Below are positions 16,709-25,204 of a DNA stretch of 64,000 nucleotides, one piece after another. Location of the stretch: positions 124,001-188,000 of the forward strand of contig NC_012968.1 of NCBI RefSeq assembly GCF_000023705.1. The letters run 5' to 3'. The notes under the pieces were generated by a model, which searched no databases, was not told the origin of the DNA, and was given only the letters and a program-made list of their open reading frames with translations. How positions within the stretch are numbered: the stretch's first letter is position 1; each line of letters begins with the position of its first letter. The stretch is from Methylotenera mobilis JLW8. Lineage in GTDB: Bacteria; Pseudomonadota; Gammaproteobacteria; Burkholderiales; Methylophilaceae. The position numbers were made by a program, and so were the translations under genes.

Positions 16709-17482
16709 ATGCGCAATATTAAATTGTTCGAATCTGAGAGCCATAAGTTTATTTTATTGAATGAGAGTGAGCCTGGAGAGGAAGATGGGATTCGTTCTAA
16801 TCAATATTTGATTGTAAATAAAGACGTAGGCGCGCTACTTGATCCGGGTGGCTTTGGCGTGATGCCGCGCGTTTTGGCAGAAATGTTACGTTACCTAGCA
16901 CCAGATAAGATTAAAGGGATTTTTCTTTCACATCAGGATCCAGATATCGTAGGCGGCATTTCAACTTGGTTAGAGTTGATTAAAGCGCCGGTCTATATTT
17001 CTAAAATATGGATGCGCTTCTTGCCGCATTATGGCTTAAAGGACATGTCGCAATTTGTAGGTGTGCCAGATGTAGGCATGGACTGCGAGGTTGCACCGGG
17101 CTTTATGCTAAAGGTGGTTCCAGCCCATTTCCTGCATTCAGAGGGGCAGATTAATGTCTACGACCCTGTATCAAAAATACTATTTACTGGTGACATTGGT
17201 GCGGCCATGTTGCCTATGGATAAAGATGATGCTTATGTAGATGATTTCAAAAGTCACTTGCCTTACATTGCCAGTTTTCATCAACGCTATATGTGCTCTA
17301 ATAAAGCGATTTTATGTTGGCTAGACAATATTGCTGATTTGGATATTGAGATGATTGCCCCGCAGCATGGGCCGATTTATCGAGGTGAAGCAGTAGGGGA
17401 ATTTTTGGCGTGGTTACGTGGTTTGCAATGCGGTATTGATCTCATGCAAAGTGGCGGTCGTTTTGGCGCTAGGTTCGAGTAA
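16709..17482 (+). CDS. Di-iron metallo-beta-lactamase-fold protein, ODP (oxygen-binding di-iron protein) type
   Basis: A 257-residue metallo-beta-lactamase-fold protein resembling the di-iron domain of flavodiiron proteins but without the flavodoxin domain. A full ligand set can be traced: H-x-D-x-D in LSHQDPDIVGG, His in VVPAHFLHSEGQ, Asp in LFTGDIGA and the C-terminal His in APQHGPIY. Asp in place of the usual Glu in the first motif is, as I recall, typical of ODPs, which bind O2 reversibly as a sensor in Treponema. The start has GGAGA 5 bases upstream; a GTG further up is less likely. A GGDEF/EAL gene follows after 5 bases, which fits a sensor/output pair. A hydrolase role cannot be excluded. 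Confidence 0.75.
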   Translation: MRNIKLFESESHKFILLNESEPGEEDGIRSNQYLIVNKDVGALLDPGGFGVMPRVLAEMLRYLAPDKIKGIFLSHQDPDIVGGISTWLELIKAPVYISKIWMRFLPHYGLKDMSQFVGVPDVGMDCEVAPGFMLKVVPAHFLHSEGQINVYDPVSKILFTGDIGAAMLPMDKDDAYVDDFKSHLPYIASFHQRYMCSNKAILCWLDNIADLDIEMIAPQHGPIYRGEAVGEFLAWLRGLQCGIDLMQSGGRFGARFE

Positions 17483-17487
17483 CGTAT

Positions 17488-19635
17488 ATGCTACCAAATC
17501 ATTTAGAGAATATGCGCTTGCAAGTGACTGATAGACTTGCGGCACTGTTGGAAAGCCAGACACGCAGTAAGATATTTAGCAGTGGTGTGGTGGAGTTAAT
17601 TCGCAGTTCGCATCAGGAGGTTGTTTCTGAGCTTAAGTCAGCTGTGGTCAATACAGATGACCCCGTTGTTGCTCAGGTCTTAGGGGGTGCGGTTCAGATG
17701 TGTGATCGGCTGGATCAAAGTCTAGAAATATTGTTTCAAGAGCGAAATCGGCAGTGGCATCGTAATGGCAACTACGTGCAGTCCCTCGTGGGGGAGTTTA
17801 ATGAAACGCTAACGGGCCTTGCCTCTACCTTGATTGAAAAAGACCTGCTTGAACGCCAGAGTCGAGTATTAGAGCGCATTATCTTGTCACATGAACATGT
17901 GGCACAGTGGAAAGAATTTGTGCAGGAGATATTGGCTGATTTTCATGCTATCTTTCCTTTCAATTTCTTCTATATAGCGTTTGCAGAAGAGCATGACCTC
18001 TCACTTTATCTGTATTACCTTGGCAACCATTCTGAGGAGGCAAAGCGAAACGCGCGGGAAATGCTATCTAAGCAGATGATTGCTAACTTGGCTTTACCTG
18101 ATAATGCGCCGCTGAGTATCGAAGAGTTTGTGGTCCGGGGGCATGGCATTACCGATAATGTGGATGCGGTGCGCATGATTACGGTAGCGGTGCCTGATCA
18201 CACTCCTAAACTAGCAGGTTTGCTAGGTGTGGCTTATGTTTCTAGTGGTGAATTAAGCCCGCAGGAAGAGAGCGTGGTACGTTCCATTTTATCTGTGATG
18301 GTGATGGTGGTAGGTTCTAGCAAACTGCTGTCCCGCACGCTTTCTGAGTTGGAATACTATGCAATGCATGACCCATTGACTGGTATCTATAACCGACGCC
18401 AGTTTAATAACATGCTGGAGTATGAAATCGGACGTTCGGAGCGTCACCATCATGAGTTCTCACTATTGCAACTTGATTTAGATGATTTCAAGGATATTAA
18501 CGACTCTTACGGACATCAGACCGGTGATGAAGCGCTGTGCGGAGTTGCTGAGGTGCTGCGTGAGCATATCCGTAAGGGCGATCTGGCGGCCAGAATCGGT
18601 GGTGATGAGTTTGCCGTGATATTAATGGAAACGGGTCGCGAGGGAGCGACCACGGTTGCTAATATGCTGGGTAAATCTTTGCGTGAGCGTACGTTTACCG
18701 CACCAGATGGTAAGCATTTTCATCTGACTGTGTCGATAGGCATAGCTACCTACCCGATTGATGCGCAAAATGAAGCCGACCTGCAAGTGGGTGCCGATGC
18801 TGCCATGTACCGTGCCAAAGATATAGGCAAAGACAGTGCATGTACCTTGGACGAGCTGGATGGAAAGGTCGAGATAGGGCGGCATACACGCGATAATGCT
18901 GAGAAGCTACGTGAGGCATTACAGCAGGATCGCATCATTCCTTATTATCACAACATCGTCGATTGTAAAACAGGCGAATTATTTGCGTGTGAAACCTTAG
19001 CTAGGCTGGTTGAGCCAGATGGCAATATCGTCTCTGCAAGTATGTTTATTGAGACGATAGAGAAGTACGGCATGGGGCGTGACCTAGACCGTATGATTAT
19101 TAACAAAGCATTCAGAGCCAAACGTGAGCTGATGCTGACAGGTGAGTCTGGCACTAAAATGTTCCTCAATATTTCAGCGCAGGAAATACAAGGACGCGGC
19201 ATTCTTGCCTATGCAGAAGAGTTGTGCCAAACACTAGAGATTCCGCCGTCCTGCGTTGTGTTTGAAATACTGGAGCGCGATGCAATTGGGGATATGACCA
19301 ATATGCGTAAGTTTTTAAGTAATTTGCGTGAAAAAGGTTTTGCATTTGCTTTGGATGATTTTGGCAGTGGCTATAACTCTTTTCATTACTTGCGTGAGCT
19401 ACGTTTTGAATACGTCAAAATAGATGGTGCATTTGTGCGTAATATCCTTAACTCAAAAATTGACTACGCGCTTGTGCATAATCTATCTAGGCTATGTCAG
19501 GATATCGGTATTTATACTGTGGCTGAGTTTGTTGAGACGCAGGAAATACTGGAAGCGCTCAAAGATATGGGCATTAACTATGTGCAAGGTTTTCATATCG
19601 GGTTACCTAGTGCCAATATGCATACGCGTAAATAA
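17488..19635 (+). CDS. GAF-like-GGDEF-EAL c-di-GMP protein paired with the di-iron protein
   Basis: A 715-residue protein. The first ~130 residues are helical and unlike any domain I can name. Residues about 130-280 look like a divergent GAF domain. GGDEF (about 290-450) is intact (RIGGDEF) with an RxxD site (RKGD) five residues earlier. The EAL domain (about 470-705) keeps Glu in ETL, the NISAQE strand, DDFGSG and KIDGAF. AEGVE reads AEFVE, so the catalytic Glu stays but the neighbouring Gly is Phe. Phosphodiesterase activity is possible but uncertain. It sits 5 bases behind the ODP-type gene, so the pair probably forms a redox- or oxygen-sensing unit, with the helical N-terminal part as a candidate docking site. 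Confidence 0.88.
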   Translation: MLPNHLENMRLQVTDRLAALLESQTRSKIFSSGVVELIRSSHQEVVSELKSAVVNTDDPVVAQVLGGAVQMCDRLDQSLEILFQERNRQWHRNGNYVQSLVGEFNETLTGLASTLIEKDLLERQSRVLERIILSHEHVAQWKEFVQEILADFHAIFPFNFFYIAFAEEHDLSLYLYYLGNHSEEAKRNAREMLSKQMIANLALPDNAPLSIEEFVVRGHGITDNVDAVRMITVAVPDHTPKLAGLLGVAYVSSGELSPQEESVVRSILSVMVMVVGSSKLLSRTLSELEYYAMHDPLTGIYNRRQFNNMLEYEIGRSERHHHEFSLLQLDLDDFKDINDSYGHQTGDEALCGVAEVLREHIRKGDLAARIGGDEFAVILMETGREGATTVANMLGKSLRERTFTAPDGKHFHLTVSIGIATYPIDAQNEADLQVGADAAMYRAKDIGKDSACTLDELDGKVEIGRHTRDNAEKLREALQQDRIIPYYHNIVDCKTGELFACETLARLVEPDGNIVSASMFIETIEKYGMGRDLDRMIINKAFRAKRELMLTGESGTKMFLNISAQEIQGRGILAYAEELCQTLEIPPSCVVFEILERDAIGDMTNMRKFLSNLREKGFAFALDDFGSGYNSFHYLRELRFEYVKIDGAFVRNILNSKIDYALVHNLSRLCQDIGIYTVAEFVETQEILEALKDMGINYVQGFHIGLPSANMHTRK

Positions 19636-19723
19636 GGTATCGATTGATGGCATGTAACGAGCAGTAAGGACGGTGTTATTGCGAAGGTAATGAGGTGCCA
19701 AAGTGTGATAAAGTCGTCATGCA

Positions 19724-19954
19724 ATGATGAACCCAGAAGATTTACAGCGATTAGTCACATTGGCCATGCCTTACGGAAAATATAAAGGTAGGCTGATTGC
19801 CGATTTACCCGGGAATTATTTAAACTGGTTTGCACGAGAAGGTTTTCCTGCAGGTGACCTCGGCCGCTTATTACAGTTAATGCAGGAAATAGATCATAAT
19901 GGTCTATCGCACTTGCTAGACCCGCTGAGAAAAGTAACACATCGAAGTGATTAA
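19724..19954 (+). CDS. DUF3820 family protein
   Basis: A 76-residue protein matching the DUF3820 family (sometimes labelled quorum-sensing-regulated virulence factor) along its length: PEDLQRLVTLAMPYGKYKGRLIADLPGNYLNWFAREGFPAGDLG. The MPYGKYKG and the DLPxxYLxWF stretch are the conserved core. There is no signal peptide and no known catalytic residue, and the function is not established. Either of two consecutive ATGs may be used. It is separated from neighbours on both sides and is probably expressed alone. Confidence 0.85.
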   Translation: MMNPEDLQRLVTLAMPYGKYKGRLIADLPGNYLNWFAREGFPAGDLGRLLQLMQEIDHNGLSHLLDPLRKVTHRSD

Positions 19955-20323
19955 AATGCGATTCACATTTCTGCGCTGTATTAAGCAATATTGTTTCAGT
20001 GCCGCCTAGCTGAGACTGCTACTTTTGCTCTTCGGGATGGGCATTCTGCTTATCTCTGTTGCAATTAAGAGCGAAGACAGTCTGCGGTTGAATAGTCGTG
20101 GCATATTCACCTAACACCTCATGAAGCCGCTTGGCTTCAGGGTCATCCAGAGGTGCGAGTTGCTGTTAAGCCAAGCGATTTCATGAGGTTTTGTCAGAAA
20201 ACCAAAAAAAGTAATCATGAAAATTATTGGGATCATGTTCAAATAACCTGTCCTAAATCAATTAAATCTGGTTCAGGTTGCGCTAATATTAACACCACTT
20301 TTTCAATTAAAGGCATGATTACT
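19955..20323. other. Non-coding stretch upstream of the NnrS gene
   Basis: No convincing gene. A 6-bp inverted repeat AACCTG (20,245-20,250) / CAGGTT (20,274-20,279) and a poor FNR/DNR-like match (GGATCATGTTCAA, about 20,231-20,243) lie in the probable promoter of the NnrS gene. On the minus strand 20,019-20,165 is open for 48 codons without an ATG and might be a decayed gene end. Confidence 0.4.
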
Positions 20324-21529
20324 ATGGCAGTTGTGCAAATTCAGATGCGTAAGACTAGTCCGGTTAAAGGGTGTGCATTATTCAACCTTGGGTTCCGTCC
20401 ATTTTTTCTTGGCGCAGGTATTTTTGCGATCGTGTCGATTGTTTGGTGGATGCTGGTGTACAGCGGACATGGCTCTGTGCAGATTCAATCGATTACCAAT
20501 GCACAGTGGCATGCACACGAGATGCTGTATGGCTACAGCCTGGCCGTGGTTGCTGGGTTTTTACTCACCGCAGTACGCAATTGGACCGGCGTACCAACGC
20601 CGAATGGTAAGCCATTAATGGGCTTGTTTGCATTATGGGTTAGTGCTCGACTGCTGTTTTTGTTCGGCACCAGCTTAATGCTGTGGGCTGCCATTGTCGA
20701 TTTACTATTTGGGCTAATGTTGATTGTCGCTATTAGCATCCCTATTTTTCGCGCCAAGCAGTGGCCGCAACTTGCAGTGATTGTGAAGGTTGCCATGTTA
20801 TGGGTAGGCAATATCGTATTTTATTTAGGTTACTATCAAATCCTGCAGGACGGTATGCTCTACGCTATTAACGGTGCAGTGTTATTGCTGATTGGTTTGA
20901 TTTTAATGATAGGGCGCCGCGTAATTCCATTTTTCATAGAGCGCGGCGTATCTGAGCCTTTCAGAATTACACATGCCCAATGGCTGGACACCAGTATCTT
21001 AGTGGCATTTCTTGCCTTGTTTATCAATGAGATTTTTTTTCAGCGCGTTGAGTTAACACCGTATTTGGGAGTGGTTTTGTTTCTGATGAATGGTTATCGA
21101 CTATCTCGCTGGCATGTATGGGGTATCTGGCGTGTGCCATTGCTGTGGAGCCTGTATTTGTCGGCATGGATGATTAACTTAGGGTTTTTGCTCTATGGAT
21201 TACATGACTTGTGTGCTATTCCATTAATTTTGGTGCTGCACCTCTTTACGATTGGCGGTATAGGCCTAATGAGTATGGCTATGATGGCACGTGTAGCGTT
21301 AGGGCATACCGGGCGTGATATCCGTGCTTCATCGGACTGGTTGGTGCCAATTTTTATTGCAGTAATGTTAAGTTTGCTCTTGCGTGTGTTTGCACCAATG
21401 TTTGCGATACAATTTTACCCGGGTTGGATTATTGCCTCTGCGCTATGCTGGATAATGGCATTTGCAATTTTTGTATGGATATATGCACCCATATTATACA
21501 AACCAAGAGTCGATGGCACTCCTGGTTAA
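20324..21529 (+). CDS. NnrS family membrane protein
   Basis: A polytopic heme- and copper-containing inner-membrane protein family linked to nitric-oxide resistance and denitrification regulons. The chosen form has 401 residues. The opening FNLGFRPFFLGAGIFA, the HAHEMLYGYSLAVVAGFLLTAVRNWTG region near residue 65 (with His residues thought to bind heme) and the later GRRVIPFF and MMARVALGHTGR motifs are typical. About twelve hydrophobic helices are evident. The open frame extends further upstream, but those residues are hydrophilic and the AAAGG before this ATG fits better. No nitric-oxide or nitrite reductase gene is nearby. The stop overlaps the convergent DUF4186 gene by 4 bases. Confidence 0.88.
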   Translation: MAVVQIQMRKTSPVKGCALFNLGFRPFFLGAGIFAIVSIVWWMLVYSGHGSVQIQSITNAQWHAHEMLYGYSLAVVAGFLLTAVRNWTGVPTPNGKPLMGLFALWVSARLLFLFGTSLMLWAAIVDLLFGLMLIVAISIPIFRAKQWPQLAVIVKVAMLWVGNIVFYLGYYQILQDGMLYAINGAVLLLIGLILMIGRRVIPFFIERGVSEPFRITHAQWLDTSILVAFLALFINEIFFQRVELTPYLGVVLFLMNGYRLSRWHVWGIWRVPLLWSLYLSAWMINLGFLLYGLHDLCAIPLILVLHLFTIGGIGLMSMAMMARVALGHTGRDIRASSDWLVPIFIAVMLSLLLRVFAPMFAIQFYPGWIIASALCWIMAFAIFVWIYAPILYKPRVDGTPG

Positions 21530-21876
21530 AACCTGCCCTGTAGCCAGCGCTCCAGTACCACCACAATATAGGCTTGCTCGGCCAGCGTGAGTGTGCGCCC
21601 TGCTGGAATATGGTGCCACTTTTGCAGGCAGCCACGACAGCAACAGGCTGTGGCGTGCTGCGCTACAAATACTGGGTGACCACGCATTGGGGTTTGTTTG
21701 CCGTCATTGTCGATAATGGCGGGTGCCAGCCGTTTGGCAATAAAGTCTTCAGCATGGTCGAGTACACTAGATAAGCCTTTTTGCTGCAAATAGGCTAAGT
21801 CCTTAGCACGTAACTCAAAGCTGGCTCTGAACGTGGATTGTGCTAGCGTGGCAAATAACTGGTCTAGGTCTCTCAC
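21526..21876 (-). CDS. DUF4186 family protein
   Basis: A 116-residue protein of the DUF4186 family, recognised from FVAQHATACCCRGCLQKWH followed by IPAGRTLTLAEQAYIVVV. The cluster of Cys and His residues suggests a metal site, but no function is known to me. It starts about 15 bases after the MFS transporter stop on the same strand, so the two are probably co-transcribed. The family is usually annotated from sequence alone. Confidence 0.82.
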   Translation of the reverse strand: MRDLDQLFATLAQSTFRASFELRAKDLAYLQQKGLSSVLDHAEDFIAKRLAPAIIDNDGKQTPMRGHPVFVAQHATACCCRGCLQKWHHIPAGRTLTLAEQAYIVVVLERWLQGRF

Positions 21877-21890
21877 GTTGCTGGCTTGGC

Positions 21891-23120
21891 TCAGTGCAGC
21901 TGGTGTAGCTCTAAGTTACGTAGTTTTGGTGCCAACTTCGCCGTGATACCCACTACGCTCAAAGTCATAAACCCGCCAAACACCACGGATGGCACTAAGC
22001 CCAGTACGCGTGCTGCTACCCCAGATTCAAACGCGCCTAACTCATTTGACGAGCCAATAAAAATGCCGTTAATGGCTGAAACCCGTCCGCGCATGGCATC
22101 TGGTGTGGCTAGCTGCATAATGGTTTGGCGCATGATGACGGACACCCCGTCGAACAAGCCGGACAGTAATAACAGTACCGCTGCCATCCAAAAGCTGGTG
22201 CTAAGACCAAAGCCTATGATGCAAAGGCCAAACCCGGCAACCGTGCCCAATAGCCAGCGCCCGGCATTTAGGTTAATCGGGTGGCGCGTGAGCCACAACC
22301 CGGTGGCGATGGCACCAAGTGCAGGTGCTGCACGTAAAATGCCCAAGCTTTCGGGGCCCATCTGGTAAATGTCATGAATAAATGCGGGCAGCATGGCAAC
22401 CGCCCCGCCAAACAATACGGCAAACATGTCTAGAGATAGCGCACCCAATACAATTTGGTTGCTAAAAACAAAGCGTAGACCCTGGGCGATACTGGTGAAC
22501 ACCGGAATGCTTTCTGCTTTTTTCGGTTCTTTTAACTTGATTAAGGCGATGGAGGTAACGGCGCCTAAACACAGTGCGGTGGCAACGCTATAAGCCAGTG
22601 TTTTACTGCCAAACCCCACCAACATGCCGCCGATGGCTGGGCCCAGCACCAAGCCCACCTGAAAGGTGGAGGTGCCGATGCTGGCGGCACGTGCATATTG
22701 TTCACGCGGCAGAATAATGGCAAATAAGGTGTTATAGCTGGGTGCAATAAAGGCGCGTGCCACGCCGGTAAACGCAATCGAAGCATAAATCCAGAATGTG
22801 GCATTACCCTCTAACCAGCCCAAGGCCAATAAAGTAAGCGTGAACGCGTTAATCGAGAGCAGCGTTGCCGCCAAACCAGCAAATAAACGGCGTGAATAAT
22901 AATGATCGACTGCATGTCCCGCAAACAGTGCAGAGGCAAAGTAAGGAATCACTTCGGCCAGACCGATGAGCCCTAACGACAGCGGATTAAGGGTGATTTG
23001 ATAAACGTGCCAGCCGACCACTACCGCTAATATTTGGTAGGCCAGTACCATTTGAATCCGAAAAGCTAAAAGTTTGGCAAAAGCAAATTGATGATATTTA
23101 AATAATTCCATGGTCGACAT
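21891..23120 (-). CDS. MFS transporter (EntS-like subgroup)
   Basis: A 409-residue major facilitator with the expected twelve hydrophobic segments. The overall pattern (ALFAGHAVDHYYSRRLFAG between helices 2 and 3, and AMRGRVSAINGIFIGSSNELGAFESG late in the second half) resembles the EntS/MFS_3 group, which includes siderophore and drug exporters. The substrate cannot be predicted. It leads a likely two-gene unit with the DUF4186 gene. The long open frame on the opposite strand at 21,886-22,368 is a shadow. Confidence 0.85.
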   Translation of the reverse strand: MSTMELFKYHQFAFAKLLAFRIQMVLAYQILAVVVGWHVYQITLNPLSLGLIGLAEVIPYFASALFAGHAVDHYYSRRLFAGLAATLLSINAFTLTLLALGWLEGNATFWIYASIAFTGVARAFIAPSYNTLFAIILPREQYARAASIGTSTFQVGLVLGPAIGGMLVGFGSKTLAYSVATALCLGAVTSIALIKLKEPKKAESIPVFTSIAQGLRFVFSNQIVLGALSLDMFAVLFGGAVAMLPAFIHDIYQMGPESLGILRAAPALGAIATGLWLTRHPINLNAGRWLLGTVAGFGLCIIGFGLSTSFWMAAVLLLLSGLFDGVSVIMRQTIMQLATPDAMRGRVSAINGIFIGSSNELGAFESGVAARVLGLVPSVVFGGFMTLSVVGITAKLAPKLRNLELHQLH

Positions 23121-23391
23121 TATAAGTGCAAACCGCTTTTGCTTAATCGACTATGGCGGTGAATTGCAGTGTTGCTGTTGAGAAAAAGCGTTTAAACCTA
23201 ATGAGTAAACAGATAGAATATACGAGTTGGTGCAGTGAATAAGGTAGTAAGCGTGATGCCTTAGGGTGCATGCCGATGAGTCATCATTGACCTAGTGTGA
23301 TTCTACCGATATAGATTAGGCGCACTAACCTTTAATTTTTTAAGTCTTTATGCACTAAGGTTCGATGCGGTGACAGCTTGAATGGGGATAG

Positions 23392-24000
23392 CTATTTAGG
23401 CACTTGCCACAAATACCAGCTGGCCACCGTGCGATAAGGGCTCCATGCTAGACCAATTTCTGCCATCTGTTTGCGTTTAGGCGCAACTTCCAGTTTTTTC
23501 AGTCGCTTGTAGCCTTCTACAATGCCAAAGTCGTCTGCGGGCAGGATGTCCATGCGCGCTAAGGTAAACATCAACATCATTTCCACGGTCCATTGGCCTA
23601 TGCCTTTAATGGTGGTGATTTGCTGAATCAATGTTTCATTGCTCATGTTGTCAGTAAGTGCTTGCGTCGGTACTAAGCCGCTTAAGGCTGCGCTTGCGAT
23701 ACCTTGTAGCGTTTCTATTTTCCTACCGGAAAATCCCACCGCGCGTAGCTCGTCAAATGTGGTGGTCAGTAGCTGTGGTGGCGCCGGAAAATGCCCATAA
23801 TGGTTGATTAGCTTTTTGAGTATTGCATCGCCGGCCTTGGTGCTGAGCTGTTGGTACGCCACCGCACGTACCAATGCCTCGTACGGGTCGCGCTCGCTTT
23901 TTGTTGTAAACTTACAGGTACCCACTTGGTCTATCAATTGCGCCCAATCGTTGTCGATAGCGCGTAAAAAATCCTGAGCTGCTTGATATGGGTTGTACAT
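23392..24000 (-). CDS. DNA-3-methyladenine glycosylase II (AlkA-like, HhH-GPD family)
   Basis: A base-excision repair glycosylase that removes alkylated purines. The 202 residues contain RAVAYQQLSTKAGDAI, the helix-hairpin-helix IKGIGQWTVEMMLMF, and the downstream LPADDFGI, whose aspartate is the catalytic residue of the GPD motif. It lacks the N-terminal beta domain of E. coli AlkA, as do many short bacterial homologues. The internal ATG (MYNPYQAAQDF) is preferred to a TTG 27 bases upstream. It is divergent from alkB across about 100 bases, which places two alkylation repair genes back to back. Confidence 0.88.
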   Translation of the reverse strand: MYNPYQAAQDFLRAIDNDWAQLIDQVGTCKFTTKSERDPYEALVRAVAYQQLSTKAGDAILKKLINHYGHFPAPPQLLTTTFDELRAVGFSGRKIETLQGIASAALSGLVPTQALTDNMSNETLIQQITTIKGIGQWTVEMMLMFTLARMDILPADDFGIVEGYKRLKKLEVAPKRKQMAEIGLAWSPYRTVASWYLWQVPK

Positions 24001-24100
24001 ATGCTGATTATAAGCATATGTAGCCAATATCGGTTACAGATGCTTAGTGCCTCTAATGCGTTAAATGCTTCAAGTATAGTGTTTTGATGGAGAAGTTCGT

Positions 24101-24745
24101 TTGGATTTATTCGGCCATATTGAGCCAGCCGTAACCAATGCAACGGCGCTGGACGGTGTGCGCTTGCTAAAGGCGCTGGCTCTGCCACAAGAAGCCGCCT
24201 TGCTGGCGGATGTGGAGCGGGTGCTTGCTGCAGCGCCGTTACGCCATATGGTGACACCCGGTGGGTTTGCGATGTCGGTGGCGATGAGCAACTGTGGTGA
24301 GCTGGGTTGGGTCACCGAACGTCATGGCTATCGCTACGATGGCTGGGACCCGCTTACGCAACAGGCGTGGCCGCTGATGCCGGCCAGTTTTGCCGTACTG
24401 TCGCAGCAGGCTGCCACTCTGGCAGGCTACCCAGATTTTGTCGCCGATGCTTGTTTAATCAATCGTTATCAAGTTGGGGCGCGCATGGGGTTGCATCAAG
24501 ATAAAAACGAACGGGATTTTAGCCAGCCGATTGTGTCGGTATCGTTAGGCTTAACGGCAACGTTTCAGTTCGGTGGTTTTAAGCGTAGTGATAAAGCACT
24601 GAGTTTCCCGCTTTATCATGGTGATGTGGTGGTGTGGGGTGGTGCGGCGCGTTTACGCTACCATGGCGTGCTGCCGCTGAAGGCCGGCATGCACCCAGCT
24701 TTAGGTGAAAGTCGCATTAATCTTACTTTCCGTAAAGCCGGGTAA
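24101..24745 (+). CDS. alkB: AlkB, 2-oxoglutarate/Fe(II) DNA demethylase
   Basis: Oxidatively removes methyl groups from 1-methyladenine and 3-methylcytosine. The 214 residues include the N-terminal MDLFGHIEP, the aromatic YRYDGWDP substrate region, the iron ligands His and Asp in GLHQDKNE and the distal His in LRYHGVLP, and the 2-oxoglutarate-binding arginines in RINLTFR. The start is a TTG: GGAGAA lies 6 bases before it, and the only nearby ATG (24,087) is in another frame. In a methylotroph such repair would counter endogenous methylation damage; that link is inference. Confidence 0.93.
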   Translation: MDLFGHIEPAVTNATALDGVRLLKALALPQEAALLADVERVLAAAPLRHMVTPGGFAMSVAMSNCGELGWVTERHGYRYDGWDPLTQQAWPLMPASFAVLSQQAATLAGYPDFVADACLINRYQVGARMGLHQDKNERDFSQPIVSVSLGLTATFQFGGFKRSDKALSFPLYHGDVVVWGGAARLRYHGVLPLKAGMHPALGESRINLTFRKAG

Positions 24746-24759
24746 GCTTGGTGTTGCTG

Positions 24760-25086
24760 TTACAGTTTTAAGGCCAGTTTGATACGACGGTAGATCTGGC
24801 ATAGTTTAGAGCCGTCTAATTGGTAGTGCTTATGTAGTGGCTGTTTTACTTCCCAGCTTGCGGTCATGCCAGCTGGAAAAGTCACTAAATCACCTTTGCC
24901 GAACGTGACTGGTGTGCCGCCCGTTGGGGTAATCACGCATTCGCCAGCTAAGATGTATGCAATTTCTTGTTCAGGAAACGTCCATGGGAACACAGAAACT
25001 TCTTTCTCCCATGTTGGCCACTTGCTTACGTTCAAAGCTTCTAAACGTTGTTGGCTTGGGTTCTTTTCAACGGTGATTTGGGTCAT
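24760..25086 (-). CDS. DUF861/EutQ-like cupin protein
   Basis: A 108-residue single-domain cupin. The core QEIAYILAGECVITPTGGTPVTFGKGDLVTFPAGMTASWEV matches the small DUF861 cupin group. Classic metal-binding histidines are mostly missing in this group, so catalysis is uncertain and a binding role is possible. The ATG used has AGGAAG about 8 bases upstream; a further upstream ATG adds eight residues without a ribosome site. It converges on alkB. Confidence 0.85.
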   Translation of the reverse strand: MTQITVEKNPSQQRLEALNVSKWPTWEKEVSVFPWTFPEQEIAYILAGECVITPTGGTPVTFGKGDLVTFPAGMTASWEVKQPLHKHYQLDGSKLCQIYRRIKLALKL

Positions 25087-25204
25087 GAGTCTTCCTTTTA
25101 AAAAATCCATTTTATCCCATCAGACCTTAAAGCTGAAATGTTCTAATTTAGGTACGGATGCGCGTAAAGTAGTAAAATGCACATTTTAGTGATCATTCAA
25201 TATT

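Noticed and set aside
20019-20165. An open minus-strand stretch of 48 codons (LDDPEAKRLHEVLGEYAT...) with coding-like character
   Set aside because: No ATG and no ribosome site; the GTG inside would give only 32 residues. It could be a remnant, but I cannot support a gene.
20231-20243. FNR/DNR-like site before the NnrS gene
   Set aside because: Only about seven of ten consensus positions match, which is too weak to call, although nitric-oxide control of NnrS would be expected.
21886-22368. A 160-codon plus-strand frame
   Set aside because: Antisense shadow of the MFS transporter gene, which has clear transporter features.
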